Shown piece after piece: positions 11,301 to 22,918 of a stretch of DNA of 64,000 nt. A model generated the notes under the pieces. It was not told the origin of the DNA. It saw only the letters and a program-made list of their open reading frames with translations, and ran no database searches. The position numbers and the translations under genes are program-made. Position 1 is the stretch's first letter; each line of letters opens with the position of its first letter. This DNA is from Asterochloris sp. CNOR1. Lineage: Eukaryota; Chlorophyta; Trebouxiophyceae; Trebouxiales; Trebouxiaceae. The stretch is taken from contig OZ017746.1 of NCBI GenBank assembly GCA_963969365.1, positions 2,542,001-2,606,000 of the forward strand, written 5' to 3'.

Positions 11301-14300
11301 AGCCAGATGTCCGCCAGCAGCACCTGCCAAAGCTGCCAGAGCTTGCACCACAGAACGCTGCAGCATGTTCATACCCCAGTGTTGTAGCCCGCACATGCGC
11401 CAGCTGCTCAGGTGCCCAACGCAAATGCACTTCACGCTAGCTGCGCCCCTGCAGAGTCAGGGGGCCACATCATGCCACGCAAGTGGGGCGTGCTGAAGGC
11501 GGCCCGAAAGGTGCTGTGGACAAAAGCCCCTGAGCCCGAGAAGAGCAAGCCTTCGGTGCATTGGGATACTGTGGAGACGCCGTCAACCTCTGCCACAGCC
11601 CAGGGCACAGATTCGGCCATGGTGCGTTCAATCGGCCTGCTGCCCTGCAGCATGTTGCGTGCACGTGGGCTGTCTTTGGCTGCCGGCCCTGAGCTTGCAG
11701 CGTGTGGCCTGCACCTGGGATGTGCAGCAGCTCAGGGATTTGCCTGCGGCTTACTGCGTCTGCAACAGGCGCCCGGCTTCTCTGGCAACCTGCTTAGCGT
11801 GTCAAGCAAGTCTGTGCTTCATTCCACCAGTATGGACTGACTTGAAGGGCTGAGCACCGTGCTGACTTGACTCCGTAGTGCCGCCAGTGCCTCAGGTCAA
11901 ACAGCATGTTGCATGGCCTCACTGCTGCATGCCTTCACATGACAACAGGTGGGCAGACCAGGTGGTTGTATGTCTGTGAGTTGCATTGCAGGGGGTGATG
12001 CGGTCAGGTCCCAGCCTGACCGCTTTGTCCAACCACATTGGCAGCGGGATGAGCTCGGCAGGGGCCTCCCCGCTGGCGCGGCAGGGCAGCAACTTGAAGC
12101 GCGCAATCAGCTTGAAGCGCTCGGAGATGAGGAACGCCACCTCGGGGTCCAACAAGCACACCCTGTCGCTGAAGGTGGGCCAGGGGGCTGCTTGCGTGCT
12201 GACCTCCTTGCACCAAGGGGCCCAGACCGCCTTGCCCGCTCAGCACAGACTCCATGGCAGCACTCTCCTGGGCATACACTGTAGTCCAGCTGCTCTGAGT
12301 TGCCCAGCTGTTCTGCGCTTTCCCTGCTGCAGGCAAGCTTGAGCAGTATTGTGCAGCTGCAGACCTGCACAATGAAATGTTGTGCAGGTCTGCAGCTTTA
12401 GCAGGGCAATGGTTGACTCATTGGCAACATGCACCGCTCTCACCAGTGGGGTCAGCTGGCGGTGCGGCAATGGCTCAGGGAACCCAGACATGCTGAATCC
12501 TGCAGGTGACGGTGGGGTGCGGGGAGGTGTGCGTCTTCCATGCAGGCGGCTACAACGAGTCCTCTAACCAGGAAAACTCCGGAGTGCCCCGCTGGGAGTT
12601 TTTCATTGGCGACCGCCCCCACGCTCCTCCTGTGGACAAGAGCGGGATGCGGCCGCCCATTGAACAGGTCAGTATCTGAGTCCCATGCCTCAGCTGCAGC
12701 AGCGTGTGCTCAGCTTGCCCGTGCCAACTGTGGATGGCCAGCAGCCCAGCTGTGAGAGGTATGACCAGCCAGCAGCTTGTCATGAGCATTCTGCGGGCAC
12801 AGCTTGATCTGACTGGTCTCTCACATGCGGGCTCTCATTTCACAGCAAGTGATGAGCAGACAGCAAGCACAGCTATGCGCTTGATTGGCCCAGCTGCAAC
12901 GCTGCTTCTCTGGTTTGGCAGCTTGCTTCCCCTGACCATCGGCTCAGGCCAGCACTGAGGTGTTTAAAGGTAAGCATGGCACGGCAGACAGAACATCGCC
13001 TGCATTCAGCTGGCGGGCAAACTTGAGTGGCCTGACGCATGCAGATTGCGACAGCGGAGGAGTTTGCCAATGCGGGTGACGTGATCATGAGCCCTGAGGT
13101 TGCACGCACCCTTCTCAACCACTGTGAGGTGGAGCTGCTGGAGCGAGACAACGCCCGCCTCATATCTATGCACACCACCGCAGAGGTGCTCTCCTGTCTG
13201 TTTGCCCTCATGCATGCTCTGCTGCTGTGCAGATGGCTGGCTGCGCCCATGTACACCACTGCAGAGGTGTCTATTTGTGGCCCCTGGATGCTGTGCTGCT
13301 GCGTAGCGGGCTGGCTGTGTCCATGTGCCCCATGCAGACATGGACCACTGTCTGGAGGGCCATGTGTGGGGGCTGCTGTGCAGAGGTGGCCCCCCTAAAC
13401 GGACAAAGCATGCTTGCTGCTCAATAACAGGCAAAATGCTGCCTGTTATGACACCACTGCTGGAAGGAATGGCAGGCACCACACCTTTTCAAGCCACCTG
13501 CTGTTTGCCAGGTCTGACCGTGGGCCCGCTGCCCTGCTGCTGCAGACCCTGTCGGAGGCCGATAGTGCTCTGCGGAGTGCCAAATATGCCACAGACTTTG
13601 CGCAGCTGGCACGGCCGCTCCAGACTCGAGCTGTGCAGATCCTACGCATGCATGTCATGGACAATGTTCGGCAGCGGATTGAGGCAGGGCACCTCGACTT
13701 TGTCAACGAGATCAGGGTGTGCACAGTCCTCTTCCTGGGCTTCCCCAGCTTGAAGGTGGGCACCAGCTGCACCACCAGCTGCTGCATGGCTTGCTGTGGT
13801 GCAGTGCAAGCTCTCATCTGGGGCTTAGACATCCTTGGACTGGTGACCGCGAATTGCCTGCGGTGTGGCTGCCTGTGTGGGCTGCGCCGTCTGCTGCTTC
13901 CTGAATGTCTCCAGCTGTGTAGCCTGGTGCTGTCTGACTGCAAGGCCAGCAGGCCTCCCAGAGTGGCAAAGCCCACAGCCTGTTCATCATTCGTCTACTT
14001 GCGCTGTAGAAGCAGAAGGGGCCGCCTGAGGGGCAGGAGCCTGTTGGGCAGGATGGGGAGCGGGAGGCTGCAGCTGTGCAGGCAGCTGTGGAGCTGGTGC
14101 AGAAACGCATGCGCCAGTTTGATGGCAGCTTCCTGCAATTCAGATGCGATGAGAAGGGGTTCCTGTCCATATGTGCCTTTGGCCTGCCGGGGAAGACGCA
14201 CGAGGATGGGCCTGCCCGTGCCATTCAGGTGACGCCCACACCCTGAAACTTGCTTTCAGGAGGGCTGGGGGTGATGAGCTGCCGCCCTTACAAGGCGGAG

Positions 14301-17300
14301 CTCCGGAGACTGCCCCGTGATCAGAAATGCAGCAAGCGGAGCTGCAGCATCACTCTTGCAGCAGCGTCCCCAGGGGCTGCATTTCCTCAATTTGCCTCCT
14401 GTTCAACACTGCAATTTCTGAGCACGCTGGCTGGGCATTTGTGCGGCCTTTAGTATCCTGACTGTGCCTTGTGCGGCCAAACAGTCAGGTGCAGCACTCT
14501 TGAGCCCCGACTCAATTGGCTGTGTGTGCAGGCCTCTGTGTCCATCATGGAGGGCTTTCGGGAGCTGGGCGAGCAGGGCTGCTGCGGAGTCACCACGGGG
14601 CAGCTGCTGTGTGCCTGCGTGGGCTCCCGAATCCGCGCAGAGTACAGCGTGTTCGGGGACTCCATCAACCTCAGCGCACGGCTGATGTGCAAGGCCAAGG
14701 CGGGGCTAGGAGAGATTCTCTGTGACCAGCCCACCCAGCAGCTAGCTGTGGGTGCGGCCAACTATGCGCGGCTGGAGCCCCTCACTGTGAGCAATTGTGT
14801 GCCAAGCAACACTTGCTTGTGATGCGTAGCACAAGCTGGCCTGACCAGGGTGCTCCCCCTGCAGGTTGCCCTCGAAGCAGACCTGCTGCATGTTGACAGG
14901 GCTTTGCTGTTCTGTCGGCATACGAAAGTGGAGATGAAGGCACTCTGCTTGGCCCCTACCAAGTCTGTAGATGCAGCGCTCATGAGGCTGTGTTGCCTCC
15001 GTCCCAGAAGACTTGTGTTGCCAGGCTGCCCCCGCCCCTGCTACAGGTCAAGGGTAAGGCGGCACCACTGGAGGTGTTCAGCGTCACTGCGATGCGGGGT
15101 ACAGACGTGGCCGCCAGCCTGGCTGGTCTGGGGGTGGAGAAGGGCGCGGGACGGCGGCGCAAGCGGCGCCAGGGGCGCACCAACCTGCAGGGCGAGGACA
15201 CGGCCACGCGCACGCCCCTGAACTTGGTAAAGGCCAAGGACATGATTGGGCGGGAGGAGCCCATGGAGCAGGTGGGCATACAGAAGAGTTTGTGCATGCA
15301 GAGACTAAGCAGCACCAAGCCGCTGAAGCCCTAGGGGCACATGGCTGGGTGGGGACAGTCCATGGACCTGGCAAGCTTGAAGGGCACAGCAGCAGCAGTC
15401 GTCAGTCGGACATGCTTGCTACGCACAAATAGCCTGATTGGTGCCCATCCCAGTGACCAAGTTGCCCCTGACTGGCATGCAGATGGCGCAGCGGATCATG
15501 GCCTTGGTCCAGCAGCAGGAGGGCGGCATCATCATGATTGAGGGAGAGGCAGGCATGGGCAAGACGCGCTTGCTGGAGGAGCTGCAGCACTCCGACCTGG
15601 GCGGCGTGCGGCGCCAGATCAACATCTACGCCTCAGGCGGGGAGGCATCCCGCAAGTCGCAGGTGGCGCACCCTGCACCACAAGAAGCCCTTTGCAAGGC
15701 TTTTCCAGAGCTCAGCAGCTGAGCGCCGCACTGCCAATAATGACATATACTTCCTGAAGCGTGTTGGGACCGGCAAGCTGTTGGTGATAATGCCAGCCAC
15801 ACAGCATGCCTGCTGATTGCAGGAGCTTGCCAATGCCAGGCTGCACTAGTCCTGTTACTGCTGTTGCTTGCTCTCAGGGTCTCACCTAGGCTCAGCTGCT
15901 GCCCCTTATGAATCACGTCCACATGTTTCCTGCCCTTCTGCCTGCAGGTCCTGTTCCCCTGGCGCCGCATTTTCATGCAGATGTTCAACCATGACCGCAC
16001 CTGGGGGCAGCTGTATGCGCTGTGGCAGAAGGACACTGGTGGGCACCACCCCATCATCACAGAGCTGGGCAAGCGCTGCAAGGAGAACATCCCTGACTAT
16101 GCTGCTAACCAGGACGTGCTGCAGCAGACCCTGGAGCTGCAGGTGGGGGCCCTGGAGCTGCAATTTTAAGTCAAAGAGTCAAACTGCAGCCCAAGCTGCC
16201 GCGATGGCGCTCAGAGTTCCTGCACAGTTCAAGCATTTTGCGAGTCCCTTGGCGCCTCTCATGGCAGGCTGCAGCATGTGCTGCCAAAAGCTCTCATGCG
16301 CCAAGCACCAGGACAAGGCACACACCACGGGAACGCACCGATGTACCTGCTGACCCCTCTGTCAAGGTCTAGCCGCACATGACCCTTTGCCGATTCTGTT
16401 GTTGTGACTGAAGCTGGACGCAGGCAGGCTGCCATGGATGGTCCGCACAGCTGCACGCGCAGGGCTCCTGCCAGCTGGTCTTCTGCATAGATCCAGCTGA
16501 ACACTGCACATGGCCCTGCAGCCGGACGACCTGCCCACGCTGCCCCCGGACATCAAGGTTGCAGTCAGCAGCAAGCAGTCCGCTCTGGACATGCTGCACA
16601 GCTCCAGCGGACTGGAGGAGGTGGCAGGGCGCCTGATGGAGCGTCGCGACTCCATGCGCGGCCCAGACATGCAGGATAGGCTGATCCGCTTCCTGTCCAA
16701 CTCGGGACGCCCTGCCCAGCCGCAGCAGCAGTCGGGGGGCCTGACCATCCAGCGGTCCGCGTCTGTCACGATCCTGTCCCAAACTGCTGCCAGGTGGGTG
16801 GGCCAGCCTTTGTGATCAAGTGCATTCGTGAGGAGGGTTGGGCAGGGTGCGTGCCTCTGTGATCAGAATGTGAGCAAGTGGGCGGTGGCCACGGGTGCTG
16901 GCCTGCACAGGCCAGGTGTGTGCGCCACCCCTGCTGTGCCAGGCTGCTGCTGTGAGGTGCTGCTGCCATGGCGCATTCCAACACCGGGGAGGGCTGGCTG
17001 CATGGCTGCTGTGGGGGCTCTGCAGCAACTCAGACATGCCACGGCAGTGCCCTGCTCACCTGTGGAATGGGCAAGTGATGCTACAGCCTGGGCATTGAGG
17101 CAGGTCACATCATCGCCATGCTAGCCTCCCGCTGTGGAGCCTTACACTGTGCCTGCAAGATTGTAGTAGAAGAGGCGGGTTTCAACTCCCTCCAGTCAAA
17201 GCGAAGAGTGCGGTCCCCAGCTGTGTGCTTTTGCTTGTGAAGTCTCACAGTGAGTTTTCTGCCCTGCAGCGCCGTCGTGGAGGGGCCGGGTCCCAACTCC

Positions 17301-20300
17301 TCTGCCACAGTGGACGCTGCAGCAGCTGACAGCGAGCGTGTCATGACGAGGCACAGCAGCATCTCAGGACGCCCGTCTGCCAGCGCCACAGTCATCCCCT
17401 CTGCCTCTGCGCTGGGCCCCCAGCCCGTGCTGCGCAGCACGCTGAAGCACAAGGTCCCCAACCGCAGCGTGACTCACGAGGCGCTGGGTGGCAAGCAGAC
17501 CAGGGACAACAAGGCCACCCTCCTTCAGGACTTGCTCCTGCAGGTGAGGGTGTGTGCAGTGAAGTGCTGCCTGCCAGGGCTAGTTGCTGAACCTTGGGCA
17601 ACCACCATGGCTGGCCTAATCAGGAGCTGCACTTATCTCATTTCAACAGTTCTGCAGCACGAGCATCTGGCAGTCCTGGAGGTCTCATGACATCTGACCA
17701 GCCTGGCCTATGACTCAGTGGCCTGCCCCCGCCTCCCTGCGCGCAGGTCCTGCGTGAATTTGCGGCTGCATATGGCCCCCTGGTCATCCTGCTGGAGGAC
17801 CTGCATCACATTGACACGGTGTCCTGGGTCTTCCTGGTGCGCGTGACTCAGGAGCTGGACGACTGCACTGCCGTTGTGTGCACCATGCGCCCCAATGATG
17901 GGCTGCTGTCCCTGGCCACGCGCCACCAGCCGGGGAAGGAGGCGCTGTTTGAAAAGGCCACGGAGTGCATCAATGCCCTCAAGGTGGGGCCTCCACCTGG
18001 TCCTGTTTTGAGAGGCACAGTGGTGGACCGGGTCCATTTGGCCCCTGGGCCACTCCAGGTTGTAGCCCAAACGCATCTCCTCGGGCAGGTGACGATGCTC
18101 CAGCACTACAGAGATCTCTGCATATCAAAGCAAACTGAGGGCGTCAGAAGTGTGAGGCAGTCAGCTGCGCGCCACAGGCACCTGCACAAGCTTGTTTCTG
18201 GGCCAGCCAGCTTGATGCTGCGGTTCCTGAGCATGTGACAGCCAGCTAAGAACTCATACCAACCTTGCGCTCCAGCCTAGCCCCCTCCTGCTCCTCCAGG
18301 CGATGCCCAGCCACCTGGGGCCTGTGCCATGATGCTGGGAAGCATGCAGAAGCTGCTCCACCCTGCATGCAGCGCTCAGCCACACGGGCACAGGAGCGCC
18401 CTCCACACAGTCCACAGCTCAGGCCTGCAACCTGTTTATGCGCCCAAAGCCGCCTCCTGCATTTAGCAGCTGCCAAGCTGCTGACCAACCCTGCATTAGC
18501 GCCTGCCCCCCTGCAGGCAACACGCAGCTACATGGGCCTCACGCTGGCGCCCTTCACAGAGGAGGAGACACGGCGCTTTTTGCGGGAGGCGCTGGGCGCG
18601 CATGCAACCCCTGGGGAGCAGCAGGATGCCCTCGTCCAGTTGGTGCATGGCAAGACCAACGGTTTGCCGCTGTACGTGGAGCAGGTGGGTGCTGCCTGGT
18701 GCTGCAGGATTCATCGTGTTCCTCCGGCCTCTCTCTACAAGCAGCTGTGTGCACCCTGCAGCAAGCGATCCCCAAATTTGACAAGGTTTCAGAGGCGCTG
18801 CCAGCTGCAGCAATGCTGGCCAGGCTGACTGGCCAATCTTGCGTCTGCGCAGCAGTCAGGAAGCTTGCACCTTTCCAGCAGAAGGCATCCTCTGGATAGT
18901 CTGTTCACGGCTTGATGCCTGCTGAGCAGCCCGCTGGGCAATGCGGAGTGCTCAACTTTGTTCCTTTGTAGGTGGTTGTGTCCACGCTCCAGCAAGCCCT
19001 GGACACTCCCACCGAGTGCAATGGGCAGCCCTTGCCGGTGGAGGCCACCATGCACAAGCTGATTGAGACGGGGGACAGCTTTGCCAAGAGCGCCGTGACC
19101 ATTCACTCCGTCATAACTGATCGCATAGACAGACTACGGCCCAACCAGCAGCTCACCCTCAAGGTAGACAGCCGCCCCAGTGTGCCAGCAGTACACAGGA
19201 GTTGCACAGCATGCACAGGTCGCTCACTGTTGCATGGTGCCTGCAGCAGAGCCTTGAACAGCCCTGCCTGTGCATGTCTGGTCACAGGAGTGCTGCAGGC
19301 CGGCTGCAGGGCTGCCCTGTCGGGGACTAACGCTGGCACACTAGCTTTTCCCCCTGGGTCCTCTGCCTGGCACGGCAGCCATTGCCAGCGCAGGCCCCTG
19401 CCCCCCCCACCCAGGGCGTGCACTCATGCTGCATGGCTGTGCTCCCTGCCCGCCAGCCGCGGCAATAGGTGGCCAGCATGATGGGTGCTCACCCACCGCT
19501 CCTTGCCTGGGCTTCAATTGCCTTGTGTCGCAGCAGGTGGCCTGCCCGATGAGTGCTGGTCAAGTGGCTCCTTGGTTGACACCTCTGCGCATGCTGCCTG
19601 CCCCCCTGTCCCTGCAGGTGGCCAGCGTGATGGGCACCATCACACTGGAGCTGCTGCACGCCATTCACCCCATCTCCTGCACGCGTGACGTGCTGGAGAA
19701 GGACACCCAGGAGCTGGAGGCAGCCGGCTTCCTTAAACAGGTCAAGGATGCTCCGGGCCAGTGGACCTTTGCCCAGGTGGGAAGGCTGCCATGTCTTGCT
19801 CGCACAGAGCGCCATGCCTTTCCTGGTCTGCACGACTCATCGTGGGCTGCTCGGCAGCATTCAACACAGGCAGAGGGACGTCTTCAACAGCATGCTGCAT
19901 CTGCTGACAAGGCACGGCACCCTCAGCGCCCATCACATCACCCTGCCACTGCCGCAATGCCAGCACCCAGGCACACTCTAGCTGCCCGGCCTCTGCTCCA
20001 CTGCACATATCGCTGCTGGCTGACACCCTCAGATCTTTGGCGTCTGTCCACGCAAGAAGACGCTGCTACACATAGGCAGTGGACCTGCAAGGCTGTGTCA
20101 CATGTGCCCAAAAGTACACTTGCGTGGCCCTGCCCTTATCTGCAGGTGTTGGCCCAGGACGTGGCCAACAGCCTGATCCCCTTCAGCCAGCGCCGCAACC
20201 TGCACTTCAAGCTGGCCGAGGCGCTGGAGGCCTCCCACACCATCCCCCCTGTGCCTGCGGCCATCATCGGGTTCCACTTTGCTGAGTCCTGCAAGCACGT

Positions 20301-22918
20301 GGAGGGGGATGAGTGGCGGCGGGCCATGAAGGCTGTTGAGTACTGGGAGAAGGCTGCGCTGGAAGCCATGGAGGGGATTGACCACCTCCCGGTGAGCAAC
20401 TCTGGGGCCCATGCTGATGGCTTCGAGTCGCTGCGTGGCTTGCTTCAAAGCGCGTGGCACTGGGTGCAGCCAGCTGCCCTTGCAATAACAGGCCGCGCTG
20501 GAACCCATGTACACAGCAAACGGAGGTGCAGGCAGGTGAGGAGGTGCAGGCAGCAGTGTCACAGATGATGAGCAGCTCACTCATGTAGCATGAATCCGAT
20601 GAGCTATCGAGGAGCAGGCTAAGCTGCTGAGTAGGGCTGCTGTCCAACCCCTTTGCATGACTGGCGGTGTCAGTGCCCGGCTGTGGTCGTGCAACTTCCT
20701 GCAGGTAGGTTGCAGCTCTGTCAGGGCAGTCGTTTTTGTGGGGAGGCAGCTCTGTTTGCTGACTGGCAGCCCCACTGCCATGCTGCAGGCCATGCGCTTC
20801 TTCCAGAAGGCTGACGACTTGGCAGACCTGCTGGCAGCCAACCACAAGAAGAACAGCAAGATGTCTGCTCTCATGAAGGCAGCTGATAGTGCCAGCCAGC
20901 AGCCTGGCCTGCGCCGCAGCACGACACAAGGTGCGACCTTGGCCCACTGCATGGCAGCCGCTGCCTCCCCAGGCAGCACCTTAGTTGGCTCACGGCCGCC
21001 TGAAGAGCCTGCCTGGAGGCCTCTAGGCCCGTGCTGCCCGTACGTCTGCATCTAACACCACAGGCTGCTCACCGAGGCAGAATGTGAGTTCGCAAGGGGG
21101 CATCTGCTGCAGGCTGCCGCTGCGGAGGAAGCAGCTCCCTGCATTGCCTGAGCTTCTGTACGGCATGGTGCCACACGCTGTGCTGCCGCATGCTGCATGT
21201 GGAGCTGCCATGGAAGGTGCTGACGCAAGCCAGGGGTTGGTGCCCGAACAGCGCTGCTGCTTCAGCAGGCTGCTGCATACTGGCCTCAGCTTCGCAGGGA
21301 AGGCAGGCACAGTGAGGGGCTGACGCCACAGACTGCCACCAAGCACCGGCCGCCTGGTGCTGCACACCGTCAATGCTGGCTGCAAAGTCCCTGCAGGCAC
21401 GCAATCTGCCGTACACAGGAGGAATGCAATCGGGGGCAGCATTGCATCCAGTCTGATGCTGTTGAGCTCACACCTCAGCACTGGCTGGAGCAATTCCAGA
21501 GTGAGGTGATCATCTGTGGACTGGGAGGGTACCCGGTGAGCCGGCGCCTGTGCCCCTGCAGGCAATCAGGCCATGACAGTGGACGCAGTCCGCCGCGCGC
21601 GGTGGGAGCGCTGCAAGTGCACCATGTGCATGCAGCATGGGGAGCTGGACGCAGGGCGCCGCCACGCACTGGCCTCCCTGCACCACCTGGGGGCGCCCCT
21701 GCCGGCCGAGGACGACCTGACTGAGGGCTGCCTGACCTGCTCCCTGGGGTGCCCCAGCCTGAGCCTGACCTCGCTGCGCACCAGCGGGTGCCTGTGCTGC
21801 GGGGGAGTGGCAGTGGCCCCCCAGAGGCGCCCCCGACCCTCTGGGCAGGCCCACGGCGGGCCGGGGGAGCGGCAGAGCAGCGTGGGCGTGCCCAGCACGC
21901 CTGCCTGGGCAGACAAGACAGGACACTGGTCGCAGGCCAGCCTGGCCAGTCTGGAGAGTACAGGGCGTGACGAGCTGCAGGTGGGGCTGTCGCCTGTTGC
22001 GTTTGGCACTTTGGGCAGCATGGCCATTCTGGATTGGCTGCCAGCTGCCTGCAGTGCTGGACAGAGCAAGCAGCAGATCTTTAGCCGGCGGTGCAGCAGC
22101 GCTGCCCCACTGCATCTCAGCAGCTGCTTGTACTTCGGCTGAGTCTGCTGCAAATTGTGGTGGAGACTGCAGGAGCGCTGCTCTGGGGCCAATCTGCAGC
22201 CAGCTCAACTGTGAGAGGTGTTGGTTTCACTGAACGCTGCACCACACACCCCTCCTTTGCAATCCCCCCTTCGCCCCTTCTCCGAAGGTTGGCTGAGAGG
22301 CGCCATGCTGTTTGCAGGATCATGGTGCTGAGGAGCGCAGCGAGGCGGCGCTTGTCCTCAGCATGCTCATCACCGCCTCCGTGCAGCTCATACCTCCGGA
22401 CCTGATGGCACTGCGCTACGTCAGGAAAACATGCCTATTTTTTGAGGTGAGGCCCTTGAACAACTCAGGTGCTGCGCGGCATTGGGGTTGAGTACAACTT
22501 TCTGCCTGCTTCAAGCTGCACCTGGCTCAAAGGTCCTCATCTTGTGTCGCAGTTTGCTCGTGACTTCGAGACCCCACCTCAAGTTTGGGCTGGGCCTGTG
22601 GTAGGCATCCTCCATGGTGTGCAGCCCTGCTCCATATTCCATGCCATGCTGCACCTGCAGGGGGCGCAAAGGGACTCGCAGATACATGACACCAGCCCCT
22701 TGCATCCAGTAGTAGAACAGTGCAGGGCAGCCCTCAGAGCTCACCAACAGAGCCGCCTCCCCTGGCTTGCTCGGCTGAATCCACAGTCGCGGGCAACCTC
22801 AGCCACCTCAGCTGGTGGGCAGTCCCGCGCATCCTCAGCAGCTTCACAGGGTATGCCCCGCCTAGCGGGTCACACTGTCAACCGAGTCTTCCCTGCGCCG
22901 GCACATGCACGCAGCTGA
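2371..22918 (+). CDS. Soluble-type (ADCY10-like) adenylyl cyclase with C1, C2 and P-loop ATPase domains
   Basis: Class III cyclase making cAMP from ATP, built like animal soluble adenylyl cyclase: two cyclase domains followed by an NTPase module and a long helical C-terminus. Supported exons include 2371-3458 (Ser/Ala-rich then very acidic, e.g. DDDYEDYDDEDDEEEH), 4330-4437, 5827-5939, 6255-6377, 6581-6743, 7024-7308, 7713-7876, 8178-8346, 8660-8984, 9394-9499, about 10077-10376, about 10660-11076, 11452-11622, 11992-12173, 12505-12667, 13045-13185, 13545-13755, about 14010-14228, 14532-14786, 15047-15271, 15483-15662, about 15949-16142, 16500-16794, 17270-17542, 17748-17982, 18518-18682, 18972-19162, 19618-19776, 20145-20391, 20789-20930, 21562-21980, 22318-22446 and 22553-22918. 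Phases agree from 5827 to 8660 and from 20789 to the end. The join from exon 1 (phase 2) to 4330 is out of phase, so at least one exon between 3459 and 4329 is missing from this model. The last exon is placed by phase and an open frame to TGA at 22916 and is the weakest part. Confidence 0.85.
7713..8346 (+). other. Cyclase C1 domain, first half (metal-binding aspartates)
   Basis: Two exons (7713-7876 and 8178-8346). The first reads GAVMIADITGFTKLTEEL, holding the first metal-ion aspartate of class III cyclases; it continues to NNYFTK at the exon end. The second reads VIDLVLAYEGDVMKFAGDS, with the second metal aspartate in FAGD, then DLVQKYG. Both aspartates needed for two-metal catalysis are present, so the C1 half-site should be competent. 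Confidence 0.88.
8660..12173 (+). other. Low-complexity insertion inside cyclase C1 domain
   Basis: Between DLVQKYG (ends 8346) and VTVGCGEVCVFHAGG (starts 12505), which are near neighbours in ordinary soluble cyclases, lie at least six coding exons adding about 500 residues. They are Ala/Ser/Pro/Gln-rich: 8660-8984 contains an Ala run, 9394-9499 is polar, about 10077-10376 is Ser-rich, about 10660-11076 is Ser/Gln/Glu-rich, 11452-11622 contains MPRKWGVLKAARKVLW, and 11992-12173 has basic segments such as LKRAISLKRSEMR. No domain is recognisable; it is probably a disordered loop. The segments remain open at exon length and splice in frame where I could test phase. Confidence 0.65.
8941..9160 (+). 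repeat. Exon-end plus donor duplicated in downstream intron (170 bp spacing)
   Basis: The last about 44 coding bases of the exon ending at 8984 plus its donor (8941-8990) recur at 9111-9160 with substitutions but no length change. Both copies end CCTGCAGGGTGAGC or CATGCAGGGTGAGC, so the second copy keeps a good GT donor. Spacing is exactly 170 bp. Confidence 0.75.
12505..13185 (+). other. Cyclase C1 domain, second half
   Basis: Exon 12505-12667 reads VTVGCGEVCVFHAGG and, further on, RWEFFIGD, matching the glycine-rich strand and the R-x-E-(F/Y) segment after it in ADCY10-like C1 domains. Exon 13045-13185 reads IATAEEFANAGDVIMSPEV, the usual last helix and strand of the domain. Confidence 0.8.
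13168..13337 (+). repeat. 81 bp tandem duplication across a cyclase exon/intron boundary
   Basis: Starting at 13168 the exon tail ATGCACACCACCGCAGAG and donor recur at 13249 as ATGTACACCACTGCAGAG followed by GTGTCT. The downstream TGCTGCTGTGC and GGCTGGCTG segments are repeated too. A third, eroded copy begins near 13323. The 81 bp spacing is a multiple of three and the frame stays open through the second copy. Confidence 0.78.
13545..14786 (+). other. Cyclase C2 domain with transition-state Asn/Arg motif
   Basis: Exon 13545-13755 ends in the first core strand (RVCTVLFLGFPSLK), which lacks the metal aspartate, as expected for a C2 partner domain. Exon about 14010-14228 contains GSFLQFRCDEKGFLSICAFG. 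Exon 14532-14786 contains VTTGQLLCACVGS and EYSVFGDSINLSARLMC, where the N-x-S-A-R spacing supplies the asparagine and arginine that stabilise the transition state. C1 and C2 together therefore form one complete pseudo-heterodimeric active site. Confidence 0.85.
15483..17982 (+). other. P-loop ATPase (AAA_16-like) module of the cyclase
   Basis: Exon 15483-15662 has a Walker A motif, GEAGMGKTRLL, after the strand GGIIMI. Exon 17748-17982 has a Walker B-like strand, LVILLEDLHHID, followed by TAVVCTMRP. The exons between (15949-16142, 16500-16794, 17270-17542) supply helices and Ser-rich linkers. The same module follows the cyclase domains in animal soluble adenylyl cyclase. Linker length between Walker A and B is larger than I would expect because of Ser/Pro-rich stretches. 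Confidence 0.78.
19469..19650 (+). repeat. Three copies of an exon start in the intron before it (cyclase gene)
   Basis: The authentic exon begins at 19618 with GTGGCCAGCGTGATGGGCAC. Related copies, each preceded by AG, start at 19469 (GTGGCCAGCATGATGGGTGC) and 19537 (GTGGCCTGCCCGATGAGTGC). Spacings are 68 and 81 bp. The 19537 copy is in frame with the exon and open up to it. Confidence 0.78.

Noticed and set aside
22511-22747. Minus-strand frame with FYYWMQGAGVMYLRV, looking like a membrane segment
   Set aside because: No splice partners, no family match, and it is antisense to the phase-consistent last cyclase exon.
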